From a virus, in the IMG/VR virus record IMGVR_UViG_3300045996_003364, positions 1 through 48,401 of that record: 48,401 nucleotides of DNA; one strand, given 5' to 3'. A model generated the notes under the pieces. It was given only the letters and a program-made list of their open reading frames with translations. It made no database searches and had not been told where the DNA came from. The position numbers and the translations under genes are program-made. Below are positions 14,239 to 21,471 of the stretch, piece by piece (the stretch's first letter is position 1; each line of letters opens with the position of its first letter).

Positions 14239-14765
14239 GACGTCATCCTCTCGCCGACGTCGAGGGTGGCTGCGCCGTGCTTCAACACGGCTGCCCTGAG
14301 CGTGTCGAGGTCGGTTTCGTCGCGGCTGGCGAGTTCGGTGAGCGCCATGCTGCGGTTGGCGAGTTCGACGGCCGCCTCCTGCTCGAGTTCGAGCCGTGCG
14401 AGCGCGGTGAGCAGGGCGACGTCGACGTCGAAGCCGGGAGGCCACTTCTGGTGGACGGTCTTGTGGCCGATCGCGGAGTAGATCTCGCCGCGGCTGTACT
14501 CGGGCAGCTTCACGCGGGTGTCGATCCCCATCAACCGCCGCACCTCCTCGATCGCGTCCTGCGGGTTGGTGGCGCTCGATTCGTGGAGGAAGCCGACGAC
14601 CTCGCAGTCCGGGTGGTTCTCGCAGCGGAAGTTCAGTGGCGGCCCCTGACCGGGATGCTGGGGCCTCTCGTCTTCGGGGATCGGCTCCATCGAGCCTCCG
14701 CACTGTGTGCAGGCGGGCAGCTGGGCGAGGGCCTCCTCGAACGCCTCGTTCTCTTCGGGGGTCAC
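14235..14765 (-). CDS. Hypothetical protein with zinc-ribbon-like N-terminus
   Basis: This is a 176-aa protein starting at GTG. ACTQCGGSME near residue 20 and RCENHPDCEVVGF near residue 50 form a CxxC ... CxxHxxxC pattern typical of a small zinc ribbon. The rest is helical and acidic (DVALLTALARLELEQEAAVE). Function is unknown; nucleic-acid or protein contact is possible. Confidence 0.7.
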   Translation of the reverse strand: MTPEENEAFEEALAQLPACTQCGGSMEPIPEDERPQHPGQGPPLNFRCENHPDCEVVGFLHESSATNPQDAIEEVRRLMGIDTRVKLPEYSRGEIYSAIGHKTVHQKWPPGFDVDVALLTALARLELEQEAAVELANRSMALTELASRDETDLDTLRAAVLKHGAATLDVGERMTS

Positions 14766-15316
14766 GACCGCACCTCCTCGCCGAGGATCGACTCGGCGCC
14801 GATCGAGTCGCCCGCCTCGGAGGCGACGTGCAGGATCGCCCGCTCGGCCCGCTCGATGCGGGAGAGGAGCAGGTCGTTGTTAGCGAGGTGCTGCTCGAGG
14901 ATCTGGGCGCAGCGGACGAGCAGGCCGGTGACGGTGTCGTAGCCGGACTCGAGGCGCTGGAGGCGCTTCTCCGGCGAGTCGTCGCGCTCGGCGTTGATCG
15001 GGCCTCGCACCTCCCCGTCGGGGGCGACGGTGAAGTCGTACGGCAGCTGGAACCCCATGACCGACCGCACCATCAGCGACATGTCGTGGCTGATGTCGAC
15101 CCGCACCTCCTGACCGGCGTACTCGAGGGCGTGGTTGACGTCGGCGACGGTGTCGCGCCGCACCTCCTCGGGGTCGAACACCGGCACCGTCGACGCCTCC
15201 AGGGCACGCTCGAGAACCCGCCGGGTGACCTCCCTCGGGGGCACATCGCGGCGACGCGCCTCCGGGCTGTTCGCCGCGTCGATCGCGGCCTCCACCATCC
15301 GATCCGTGACACGCAT
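14762..15316 (-). CDS. Hypothetical helical protein, first gene after palindrome
   Basis: This is a 184-aa protein starting at ATG 15316 with GGAGG seven bases upstream; longer upstream extensions would read through the promoter palindrome. The N-terminal 60 residues are helical and basic, the middle is beta-rich, and the C-terminal 60 are a long helix (LLVRCAQILEQHLANNDLLL). It starts the coupled run that leads to the endolysin, so it is probably under control of the palindrome at 15342-15378. The family is unknown. Confidence 0.75.
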   Translation of the reverse strand: MRVTDRMVEAAIDAANSPEARRRDVPPREVTRRVLERALEASTVPVFDPEEVRRDTVADVNHALEYAGQEVRVDISHDMSLMVRSVMGFQLPYDFTVAPDGEVRGPINAERDDSPEKRLQRLESGYDTVTGLLVRCAQILEQHLANNDLLLSRIERAERAILHVASEAGDSIGAESILGEEVRS

Positions 15317-15555
15317 ACTCGACCTCCTCCTACACTCGGGTGCTAGCGACACTGGGCACCATAGCACAGGTCGCTAGCGGCTGCAGGGGGCCGCCGAGAG
15401 AGCCTCGAGAGCCGAATCGAGGGCCGCATCCGGGCCACCCGGGCGTCACGACTGTGACAGCAGGATGGGCAGCATGGAGCCTGCTGGGGGTGGCCGCCGG
15501 GAGGCTCCGGCCCGCGCGGCGCGGTCGCGGGGGTACCCCCCTCCCTCCCCCTCCT
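15317..15555. promoter_or_regulatory. 239-base gene-free region with promoter/operator
   Basis: There is no coding frame of protein-like composition here. It holds the palindrome and TATGGT box (15342-15378) that probably drive the leftward genes below 15316. It also has several GC-rich runs, including a CCCCC/GGGGG-rich stretch near 15535-15570 that may fold as a terminator after the gene at 15556. Confidence 0.5.
15342..15378 (-). promoter_or_regulatory. 9-base inverted repeat around a TATGGT box
   Basis: GCTAGCGAC (15342-15350) and GTCGCTAGC (15370-15378) are exact complements with a 19-base spacer. On the leftward strand the spacer contains TATGGT (15363-15358), a fair -10 box about 42 bases before the ATG at 15316. 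No good -35 box is seen. An operator that straddles a promoter is the natural reading. Confidence 0.6.
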
Positions 15556-16200
15556 CTACCCCCCGGGGGCTTCGCGCGGCTGCTCTTGATCCGGGTCGCC
15601 CACCGCACGCAGCTGCCTCGCCGCACGCCGCTCACGCACCAGCGCAAGCAGGTCAGCAGTAGGCATGGCCTTGATGTCGCCCTCGCTCTCAGGGGGCAGC
15701 GACACCGTGCGCTCAGTGGGCATGCCCTCAGCCTGGTTGATGTACGGCCCCACCAGCTTCGCCGCCTGCACATCCCCAGTAGCAGCAGCGTCGAGCAGCG
15801 TGTGCACCGTCGCCCGCAGCTGCACATGCTTCTCCGCCATCGCCTCACGAATCACGTCGCGGCTGGAGAGGCGGGCCAACCGTGCCCTCTCCTCGGCTGA
15901 GATACGGCGTTCCCGCATCGCTTCCGCCTTGGCTCGCGCGCCTTCGCTGGGATCCAGTAGTCCCGAGTGCGCTCCGCAGAGGACGTGCGAGTGCAGCGCC
16001 GTCACCGTGCACCGGCCGCCAGCGCGTCTCACGGCGATGCAGCGGCGCTTCGGCGACCCCTCGAGATGCGCAGGATCGGTCAAGCCGGACGTGTCGACCT
16101 CGCTGTCGATCGCGATGTCCAGAGGCACCGAGTCCAGCATGTCCTGCCAGGACGGAGGATCCGCTAGCGGCTCGGCCGTCGTGCCCTCGACCTCACTCAC
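15556..16200 (-). CDS. Small-terminase-like protein (tentative)
   Basis: This is a 214-aa protein starting at GTG. Residues 50-80 hold a compact cysteine/histidine knuckle (RRCIAVRRAGGRCTVTALHS and VLCGAHSG), of the type seen in a number of phage small terminases and HTH proteins. A helical basic region (about 85-125, RAKAEAMRERRISAEERARL) and a long helix follow, then a Pro/Arg tail. Small terminases bind the packaging site and often have this helical basic character. It is, however, far from the large terminase, so the name is tentative and another DNA-binding role is possible. Confidence 0.5.
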   Translation of the reverse strand: MSEVEGTTAEPLADPPSWQDMLDSVPLDIAIDSEVDTSGLTDPAHLEGSPKRRCIAVRRAGGRCTVTALHSHVLCGAHSGLLDPSEGARAKAEAMRERRISAEERARLARLSSRDVIREAMAEKHVQLRATVHTLLDAAATGDVQAAKLVGPYINQAEGMPTERTVSLPPESEGDIKAMPTADLLALVRERRAARQLRAVGDPDQEQPREAPGG

Positions 16201-16291
16201 TGAACGCGCCCCACCTCACGCCAAGAGCGGCACCGACGACGACGAGCGCCGCCGACACCGCCAGCCCCACCGTTGCCCGACGTCGGCTCAC
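16193..16291 (-). CDS. Tiny single-span membrane protein
   Basis: This is a 32-aa protein from GTG 16291, whose start overlaps the stop of the upstream membrane-protein gene (GTGA). A basic N-terminus (VSRRRATVG) precedes one span (LAVSAALVVVGAALGVRW). Function is unknown; it may associate with the 48-aa partner upstream. Confidence 0.6.
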   Translation of the reverse strand: MSRRRATVGLAVSAALVVVGAALGVRWGAFSE

Positions 16292-16434
16292 AGCGCCTGG
16301 TACGCCTGCACCGCAAGACCAGCGGCGATCAAGCTCACCGCGAGCGCGTACAGCACGTCGTCGCGGCCCGTGTCGAAGAACGCGGCGATGGCCGCCAGCA
16401 CCGCCGCCAACACGAACAAGATCAGAGCGAGCAT
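16288..16434 (-). CDS. Small two-span membrane protein
   Basis: This is a 48-aa protein with GGAGG six bases before the ATG. Two hydrophobic spans (LALILFVLAAVLAAIAAFF and VLYALAVSLIAAGLAVQAY) flank a charged DTGRDD turn. It has the shape of a mini-holin or of the small membrane proteins common in actinophages. It is the first gene of the leftward operon from the divergent control region. Confidence 0.65.
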   Translation of the reverse strand: MLALILFVLAAVLAAIAAFFDTGRDDVLYALAVSLIAAGLAVQAYQAL

Positions 16435-16472
16435 CACGACCTCCTAGACCGGGGGAAGCGCATCGTTGAGCC

Positions 16473-16478
16473 ATTCTA
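16473..16478 (-). promoter_or_regulatory. Leftward -10 box candidate
   Basis: TAGAAT on the leftward strand lies 39 bases before the ATG at 16434. The -35 position (CAGCGG, 17 bases upstream) is poor, so an activator would be needed if this is a promoter. Confidence 0.4.
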
Positions 16479-16505
16479 CCTGCCCCCGCGGACGCCCGCT
16501 GCCCC

Positions 16506-16533
16506 CCGAACACTTTGTAAGGATTTTGTTCGG
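16506..16533. promoter_or_regulatory. 7-base inverted repeat, possible operator
   Basis: CCGAACA (16506-16512) and TGTTCGG (16527-16533) are exact complements around a 14-base AT-richer spacer. They lie between the leftward and rightward promoter candidates, where a repressor could control both. Confidence 0.5.
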
Positions 16534-16550
16534 ATGTGCCCTCGAGGGGG

Positions 16551-16577
16551 TTGACAGGGTGTCACGGGTGTTACAAC
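16551..16577 (+). promoter_or_regulatory. Rightward promoter candidate
   Basis: A perfect -35 TTGACA (16551-16556) is followed after a 15-base spacer by TACAAC (16572-16577). The spacer is shorter than the usual 16-18, but the -35 match is exact and the box faces the punctuated gene array that starts at 17079. Confidence 0.55.
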
Positions 16578-16859
16578 GAGCAGGCAACCCCGACCCACCG
16601 GATCTGGCCCACAGGCCCCCGGCTCGCCCCATACCCCGCGAGCTTCATGTACCCGAGTGACGTCCGTGTTGCACCGCAGGCCCGGGTGACCACTCCCCGC
16701 GGAAGCGGCCCTACCTAGCCAGCCTCCTCCTACAGGGGCGCTGCGCTCGAAGCGGTGTTGAGCCGCGTCCGACCGAGGTCGGGGTAGAGCGCACGTTCAC
16801 GGAGTAGATGAGAGCCTCCCGGGCAGTGCGACCCGGGGAGAACACACATTTACGAACCA

Positions 16860-17052
16860 GACAACGGTGACTCTGAAGACCGGACACGGGGCGCGCTTCG
16901 GCGCGTCGGCTGACGTTGTCGAGCAGTGGTTCGTGGGAACAGCCGAAACGACGGGAGCAGCGCCCCCGTCACCAAGCTCGAACGCCGATGGGCCTCGAGC
17001 AGCGCGCACGACGACAGCCCCGGATGACTCACCTCTTCGGAGGTGCCGGGGC
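16860..17052 (+). ncRNA. Structured leader of the rightward array
   Basis: GACAACG (16860-16866) pairs with CGTTGTC (16914-16920), enclosing a GCGCGC-TTCG-GCGCGT hairpin (16891-16906). A second hairpin pairs GCCCCGG (17017-17023) with CCGGGGC (17046-17052) and CACCTC (17030-17035) with GAGGTG (17040-17045) around a TTCG loop. It ends at the first GTCAGTC motif. It looks like an untranslated leader; function (processing, antitermination) is not known. Confidence 0.45.
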
Positions 17053-17078
17053 CGTCAGTCAACCCCGAAGGAGCCACC

Positions 17079-17216
17079 ATGCGCACCGCACTCGCACTCG
17101 AGATCGCCTTCTTCACGCTCGTCCAGGCCAACTGGGAGCCGTGGGAAGAGCAGGCCTGGGACGAGTACATCGCCGACGTCGAGGCAGGCGCGACGAGCGT
17201 CCGGTTCCCCGCGTGA
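17079..17216 (+). CDS. Tiny protein of the punctuated array
   Basis: This is a 45-aa protein (MRTALALEIAFFTLVQANW, then acidic) with GAAGGAG before the ATG and the first motif copy. The N-terminal 20 residues are hydrophobic, perhaps a membrane or amphipathic helix. Its stop lies in the loop of the first hairpin. Function is unknown. Confidence 0.7.
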   Translation: MRTALALEIAFFTLVQANWEPWEEQAWDEYIADVEAGATSVRFPA

Positions 17217-17247
17217 GCGGGGAGTCAGTCAACCCCAGGAGGAGATC

Positions 17248-17535
17248 ATGAACCTCAAGCTCGAGTACCTCGGCACCAGCTGGGCCTTCGGCGGCGACCT
17301 GTTCACGCTCACCGACAGCAGCGGCGACCAGGCACGCGTCTACGTCGACTCGATCGGCGAGACGTGGGTCGACGTCCGGCGCATCCCCGAGGGCGGCTAC
17401 TTCCACAGCGAGCGCGTCACCGCCTACCGCGTCTTCGACAGCGCCGCAGCTGAAGAGCAGCGCCTGCTCGCCCGCGGCTTCGGCGACAAGCGCATCGCCC
17501 CGTACGCCCACCGCGTCCGCGAGCGCGGCCTGTAG
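17248..17535 (+). CDS. Small protein of the punctuated array
   Basis: This is a 95-aa protein (MNLKLEYLGTSWAFGGDLF) with beta-rich alternating residues up to about residue 60 and a basic helical C-terminus. It has no cysteines. The ATG follows an AGGAGG site and motif copy at 17224. No family is recognised. It resembles small mixed alpha/beta adaptor proteins. Confidence 0.75.
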   Translation: MNLKLEYLGTSWAFGGDLFTLTDSSGDQARVYVDSIGETWVDVRRIPEGGYFHSERVTAYRVFDSAAAEEQRLLARGFGDKRIAPYAHRVRERGL

Positions 17536-17577
17536 CAGCGCCCCTCACGGGGCGTCAGTCAACCCAGGAGGCACACC

Positions 17578-17754
17578 GTGAAGAAGATCGAGTACAAGAT
17601 CACGTTCGGCGACGGCACACACCTGAAGGTGACCGTCGAGGCACGCGGCATCAACACCGGCGCCGCGAAGGCCCTCGGCCACGGCCTGCGCTTCGCCAAG
17701 CGGCAGCGCAAGGAGTTCCACAGCATCGAGTTCAGCCAGGTCATCGCCTTCTAG
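17578..17754 (+). CDS. Small basic protein of the array
   Basis: This is a 58-aa protein starting at GTG with motif copy and AGGAGG upstream. Its beta strand pair (IEYKITFGDGTHLKVTVEA) is followed by a basic helix (AKALGHGLRFAKRQRKEF). A nucleic-acid role is possible from charge only. Confidence 0.7.
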   Translation: MKKIEYKITFGDGTHLKVTVEARGINTGAAKALGHGLRFAKRQRKEFHSIEFSQVIAF

Positions 17755-17785
17755 GCGAGCCGCCCCGGGAGACACCGGGGCGTCA

Positions 17786-18008
17786 GTCGATCCCAGCACC
17801 GCGAGGTACCGTCCAGCCAAGGGCCAGCCTGACGGCTAACGACCACGTCTCGAGTAGCTCTCGAGCGATCCCTGAACGAAGCTGGAACCACCCGACAGCG
17901 TACGGGCGAGTGAAGCGGTAACAGCCCGCGAGGGCGATCCGAGAGCATCCGGGGAGTGCGCACGATCCGGGGAGGGTAGGAGCGCCTGAGCGGGCCGCTG
18001 GGATCGAC
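17786..18008 (+). ncRNA. Structured RNA candidate closed by a 12-base stem
   Basis: GTCGATCCCAGC (17786-17797) and GCTGGGATCGAC (17997-18008) are exact complements enclosing 199 bases with no protein-like frame. Inside are AGCC-TGAC-GGCT (17826-17837), CTCGAG-TAGCT-CTCGAG (17849-17865), CCAGC/GCTGG (17813-17817 with 17881-17885) and CGGGC/GCCCG (17903-17907 with 17924-17928). ATCCGGGGAG occurs twice near the 3' end. GTCAGTC motifs stand on both sides, so the element takes the place of a gene in the array. The class is unknown. Confidence 0.65.
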
Positions 18009-18032
18009 GTCAGTCAACCCCGAGGAGGATCC

Positions 18033-18341
18033 ATGTTCAAGCGCACGCTCCTGAAGACGAAGGCCGCCGACATCCCCGTCGGCGCGCACGAAGTGCGACT
18101 CAGCATCAGCCTCAACGACGGCGGCAGCGGCTGCTACGGCCCGCAGGCCCTGCTCTTCCTGCGCGGCCCGAACGGGTCGCCGAACGGCACCGGCCCGAAG
18201 ACGTGGCCGCTCTTCCGCAAGCTCACGCTGAAGGTGCGGCTGCCGCACGTCAGCTGGGCGACCGGCTACCGCTTCCGCCGCGTCGGCGGGCTGCGGGCCT
18301 ACAAGCTCGTCTACGGCCTGTACGACCGCGCCCTCTCATGA
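18033..18341 (+). CDS. Small basic protein of the array
   Basis: This is a 102-aa protein with Gly-rich loops (SLNDGGSGCYGPQALLFL, then GPNGSPNGTGPKTW) and a basic beta-rich end. Its pattern of hydrophobic strands is like a small beta barrel. Motif copy 18009 and GAGGAGG precede the ATG. Function is unknown. Confidence 0.75.
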   Translation: MFKRTLLKTKAADIPVGAHEVRLSISLNDGGSGCYGPQALLFLRGPNGSPNGTGPKTWPLFRKLTLKVRLPHVSWATGYRFRRVGGLRAYKLVYGLYDRALS

Positions 18342-18373
18342 GGGCGTGTCAGTCAACCCCGAGGAGGAGCATC

Positions 18374-18592
18374 ATGACGCTCGAGCAGTACAAGTTCCGC
18401 GGCAGCGAGGTCGCCACCCAGGTCGCAGCAGCGATGGAGGCGATCCCCGAGGGCCGCGAGATCGTCACCATGTCGGCTGGCGAGAACATGATCGTCCGGC
18501 TCGCCCTCGCCCCCCAGGAGATCTCCGTCACCGACGAGATCATCGAGTACGCCTGGACGGGCGACGGCTTCGTCGAGATCGGCGTCCTGTAG
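18374..18592 (+). CDS. Small acidic protein of the array
   Basis: This is a 72-aa protein with an N-terminal helix (TLEQYKFRGSEVATQVAAAM) and beta strands (EIVTMSAGENMIVRLALA). It is acidic and has no cysteines. Motif copy 18349 precedes it, with the site GAGGAGG. Function is unknown. Confidence 0.75.
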   Translation: MTLEQYKFRGSEVATQVAAAMEAIPEGREIVTMSAGENMIVRLALAPQEISVTDEIIEYAWTGDGFVEIGVL

Positions 18593-18653
18593 CACACAGC
18601 CCCGCTACGTTCGGAGAACCGTGGCGGGGGTCAGTCAACCCGAGGAGGATCCG

Positions 18654-18941
18654 ATGAACGAGCAGCAGAACGAGCGGCGGCTCGAGCGCGAGGCGCAGCA
18701 CTGCCTCGGCGTCCTGTACCACCCCGACGCCAAGCGCGACGGCAGCGACTCCGCGTGCAAGGTCGAGGTGTACGACGCCGAGAACGACCGGGCGGGCCAC
18801 TTCAAGGTGGTCGTGCCCTCCGTCGACGCCGACGGCCTCAGCGACGACGAGGCCCTCGAGGTGCACCCCGCGACGCTCGCCACCGACGTGATCGGCGAGC
18901 AGGCACCCGCGTGGGAGATCGCGGACTGCACCGCCTGGTAG
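18654..18941 (+). CDS. Small acidic protein of the array
   Basis: This is a 95-aa protein with a charged helical N-terminus (NEQQNERRLEREAQHCL), followed by a beta-rich acidic domain. Two or three cysteines are spread along the chain. The ATG is taken at 18654 because it alone follows the motif copy (18630) and ribosome site; earlier in-frame starts would lie in the motif. Function is unknown. Confidence 0.75.
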   Translation: MNEQQNERRLEREAQHCLGVLYHPDAKRDGSDSACKVEVYDAENDRAGHFKVVVPSVDADGLSDDEALEVHPATLATDVIGEQAPAWEIADCTAW

Positions 18942-18983
18942 CAGCGCGCCTTCGGGCGCGTCAGTCAACCCAAGGAGGCACCG

Positions 18984-19292
18984 ATGCTCATCGCCAACTA
19001 CGCCCCGTTCGGGGGCGAGCTTGTCGTCACGCTCGACCACGACACCGCCCTGGCGCTGCACGGCCAGCTGGTGCGCGCCGTCGACATCGGCATCGTCGGC
19101 GACCGCTTCATGTCGATCCTCGAGCGGTACATCGCGAAGGGCGACCTGAGCGAGTACGACCGCCAGCCGGTGGGCCACCGCGCCCCCGACGGCGAGCAGC
19201 CGATCGAGGCGTTCGGCCCGTACGACCCGGTCGGCGACGGCTACGCGCCAGGCGACCCGAAGGGCCTGCCCAACGACGCTGGGAGGTGGTAG
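18984..19292 (+). CDS. Small protein of the array
   Basis: This is a 102-aa protein with an alpha/beta N-terminal half (ANYAPFGGELVVTLDHDTAL) and a proline/glycine-rich acidic tail. Motif copy 18960 and AAGGAGG lie before the ATG. Function is unknown. Confidence 0.7.
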   Translation: MLIANYAPFGGELVVTLDHDTALALHGQLVRAVDIGIVGDRFMSILERYIAKGDLSEYDRQPVGHRAPDGEQPIEAFGPYDPVGDGYAPGDPKGLPNDAGRW

Positions 19293-19379
19293 ATGACGAA
19301 GTCGAACAGCATCTAACCCGGCTCATGACCGGCCCCCTGCTGCGGTGGGGGGCCGCGTCAGTCAACCCGAGGAGGAGGC

Positions 19380-19565
19380 ATGTCCGAGCAGGAGCAGTTC
19401 GTCGTCGAGGTCGTCGAGGACGAGACGGGCGACATCGTCTCGCAGTCGAAGCCGACCTACCGCCGCCGCGCGGAGAAGATCGAGGACGGCTACATGATCA
19501 ACCTGAACCATGAGCGGTACAGCACCCGCATCGTCCCGGCCAGCGAGGCGGGCGAGAAGGTCTGA
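19380..19565 (+). CDS. Small acidic protein of the array
   Basis: This is a 61-aa protein, acidic at its N-terminus (EQEQFVVEVVEDETGDIV) and then basic (KPTYRRRAEKIEDGY), probably a beta hairpin followed by a helix. Motif copy 19357 lies 23 bases before the ATG. Function is unknown. Confidence 0.7.
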   Translation: MSEQEQFVVEVVEDETGDIVSQSKPTYRRRAEKIEDGYMINLNHERYSTRIVPASEAGEKV

Positions 19566-19611
19566 ACGCGCGCCCTCCGGGGCGTCAGTCAACCCGAAAG
19601 GAGACAGGCCC

Positions 19612-20595
19612 ATGCCTGCTTACTTCGACCGCGGATTCTTCGTCCGCACCCCCGCCTGGCACCAGCTGGGCACCGTCCTCGAGGACTTCCCGGGCCGCGA
19701 GGAGGGCATGCGCCTCGCCGGTCACGACTTCGAGGTTCTCGAGCGGCAGCTGAAGGTCGAGAAGCCGAACGACTGGCCGGGAGCGCAGCCGATGGCTGTC
19801 CCGCTGAAGGGCTGGAAGGCCCTCGAGCATTCGACGGAGGGCAACGTGCTGAACGTCGTCCGCTCGAGCTACGAGATCATCCAGAACTCGGTCGGCTGGG
19901 ACATCGTCGACGCGATCGTCGGCGAGGGCGCCAAGTACGAGACGGGCATCACCCTGAAGGACGGTGCTGTCTGCCTCGTCACGGCGTGGCTCGACGAGCC
20001 GGTGACCATCTCCGGCGACGACAGCGTCACCCTGCCCTACCTCGTCGTCCGCTGGACGCACGACGGCTCAGGCTCCCTCGTCGCACGCTCGACGTCGGTG
20101 CGGGTCGTCTGCGCCAACACCGACGAGGCGTCGGCGGCGGAGGCTCGGCGCAACAAGACCGAGTTCGTCTTCCGCCACACGAAGCACGTCTCGAAGCGGA
20201 TCGAGGACGCCAAGCTGGCGCTCCGCGGTGTCCGCGACGACTTCGCCGCCTTCACGGCGCTGTCGGAGGAGCTTGCCCGCATCCCGGTCACCCGGGAGCA
20301 GCGGGAACTCTTCGTGACGTCGTTCCTGCCGATGCCGCCGGAGGCGCTGATCTCCGACCGCGTCGTCTCGAACGTCGAGACGGCCCGGGCAGCCGTCCGG
20401 AACCTGTTCAACGGCCCGACGATCCCCGAGGCCCACAAGCTGACCGCCTACGGGCTGCGGCTGGCCGGGATCGAGTACCTCGACCACCTGCGGGGCTACC
20501 GCTCGACCGACACGTACGTCGGTCGGCAGCTGCTCCGCACCGAGCCTGCCAAGGTGAAGCTGACGGGCTTGATCAAGGAGGTCGTGAAGGCGTAG
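19612..20595 (+). CDS. DUF932 family phage/plasmid-like protein
   Basis: This is a 327-aa protein with the marks of the DUF932/TIGR03299 family known from phages and plasmids: PAWHQLGTVLEDF at the N-terminus, VVRSSYEIIQNSVGWDIVDAI near residue 85, a beta-rich centre with TLPYLVVRWTHDGSGSL, and a long helical C-terminal half. The family has no settled biochemical function; it is often beside replication or defence genes. It is the largest of the early array genes. Motif copy 19584 sits 28 bases before the ATG, slightly further than the rest because of an extra ACAGGCCC. Confidence 0.85.
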   Translation: MPAYFDRGFFVRTPAWHQLGTVLEDFPGREEGMRLAGHDFEVLERQLKVEKPNDWPGAQPMAVPLKGWKALEHSTEGNVLNVVRSSYEIIQNSVGWDIVDAIVGEGAKYETGITLKDGAVCLVTAWLDEPVTISGDDSVTLPYLVVRWTHDGSGSLVARSTSVRVVCANTDEASAAEARRNKTEFVFRHTKHVSKRIEDAKLALRGVRDDFAAFTALSEELARIPVTREQRELFVTSFLPMPPEALISDRVVSNVETARAAVRNLFNGPTIPEAHKLTAYGLRLAGIEYLDHLRGYRSTDTYVGRQLLRTEPAKVKLTGLIKEVVKA

Positions 20596-20623
20596 CACCC
20601 GGGGCGCTTCGGCGCCCCGTCAG

Positions 20624-20699
20624 TCCCCCCACCGTCGACCGGTAGGCGCCCGAGGCCGTCCCCTAGCGGCCCCGCTGCGACCGAGCGCAGGTGGGGGGA
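20624..20699 (+). ncRNA. Structured RNA candidate closed by a 10-base stem
   Basis: TCCCCCCACC (20624-20633) and GGTGGGGGGA (20690-20699) are exact complements around 56 bases containing CCCTAGCGGCCCCGCTG. GTCAGTC motifs abut it on both sides (20619 and 20700), as for the elements at 17786 and 21946. No protein-like frame is present. Confidence 0.55.
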
Positions 20700-20723
20700 G
20701 TCAGTCAACCCGAGGAGGCACAC

Positions 20724-20969
20724 ATGGCAAGCGCGGCGAAGGAGGCCCTCGAGATCACCCTCGAGCGGCTGATCGGCGCGTACGACGCCGGAGCGCGCGA
20801 CGACGGCCACCAGCCGGAGCGGTGGGACATCCGCGAGGACTTCGGCGACCTCGTCGCTTCGACCCGCTGCTCGCGCTGCGGGAAGGACGCCATCGTGCGC
20901 GTCGGCGACGACCGCACGTGGAGGGCCGGGAAGATGCGGCTCGACCCCTGCCCGATCGCCCCCGAGTAG
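20724..20969 (+). CDS. Small protein with CxxC
   Basis: This is an 81-aa protein with a long N-terminal helix (AAKEALEITLERLIGAYDAG) and a CSRCGK motif near residue 50, with another cysteine near the end (LDPCPI). It may bind zinc. Its stop lies in the loop of the hairpin 20957-20975. Motif copy 20700 is 24 bases before the ATG. Function is unknown. Confidence 0.75.
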   Translation: MASAAKEALEITLERLIGAYDAGARDDGHQPERWDIREDFGDLVASTRCSRCGKDAIVRVGDDRTWRAGKMRLDPCPIAPE

Positions 20970-21001
20970 GGGGCGTCAGTCACCCAACCGAAGGAGGAGC
21001 C

Positions 21002-21205
21002 ATGCCCGCTGATCGCACCACGTTCGAGATCCCGGCCACACTCGGCCGGTCGGGGCTGTTCAAGTTCGACCTGAAGGGCATCTCGACGCAGGCCCTCAGC
21101 GACCTGGCCGTCGACGTCGTCGTCGAGGTCGCGAAGGTGCGCGGCGTCTCGCCCGTCCAGCACATGCGGGACATGATCGAGGCGGCGCCGCCGGAGTACC
21201 ACTGA
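21002..21205 (+). CDS. Small protein of the array
   Basis: This is a 67-aa protein, beta-rich early (TTFEIPATLGRSGLFKFDLK), with a helical end (ALSDLAVDVVVEVAKVRG). The preceding motif is the variant GTCAGTCACCCAACC (20975). Function is unknown. Confidence 0.7.
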   Translation: MPADRTTFEIPATLGRSGLFKFDLKGISTQALSDLAVDVVVEVAKVRGVSPVQHMRDMIEAAPPEYH

Positions 21206-21249
21206 ACCAGCGCCCCCACGGGGGCGTCAGTCAACCCGAAGGAGGCTCC

Positions 21250-21471
21250 ATGTACGAGATCGTGATGTCGACCGGCGACCGCGCCGAGGCCGAGACGATC
21301 GAGGCGGCCCTGGTCGCCGCCCGGACGATGGCCGAGGATGTCGAGTGGGAGGCGTACGTGACGGCGGCACGCCGGGACGAGCGCGACTTCCCCTTCCTCG
21401 TCCCCGTCCTGAACCACCACCTCAACGAGAGGCGGCACGACGCACGCGTCCACCAGCCGCTCCGGCCATGA
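21250..21471 (+). CDS. Small protein of the array, coupled to a membrane protein
   Basis: This is a 73-aa protein with a helix (GDRAEAETIEAALVAARTMA) and a beta/basic end. The stop overlaps the ATG of the next gene (ATGA), one of two places in the array where two genes share one motif. Motif copy 21226 precedes it. Function is unknown. Confidence 0.7.
   Translation: MYEIVMSTGDRAEAETIEAALVAARTMAEDVEWEAYVTAARRDERDFPFLVPVLNHHLNERRHDARVHQPLRP

Larger units (their letters stand above)
16435..17078. promoter_or_regulatory. Divergent control region, 644 bases gene-free
   Basis: This gene-free region separates the leftward and rightward operons. It contains a leftward -10 box TAGAAT (16478-16473), a rightward TTGACA (16551-16556) with TACAAC (16572-16577), a 7-base inverted repeat between them (16506-16533) and a leader with several stems (16860-17052). 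No protein-like frame is seen. It could also hold the replication origin, which I cannot identify. Confidence 0.7.

Noticed and set aside
16735-16860. Possible tRNA or tmRNA in the leader region
   Set aside because: No GGTTCGAATCC-like T arm and no cloverleaf could be drawn.
17903-17928. Resemblance of GCGGTAACAGCCCGC to an RNase P core segment
   Set aside because: Only a short stretch is alike; the other conserved RNase P segments are missing and the element is too short.
19292-19315. 7-codon frame overlapping the stop of the gene at 18984
   Set aside because: Too short; no motif or ribosome site of its own.
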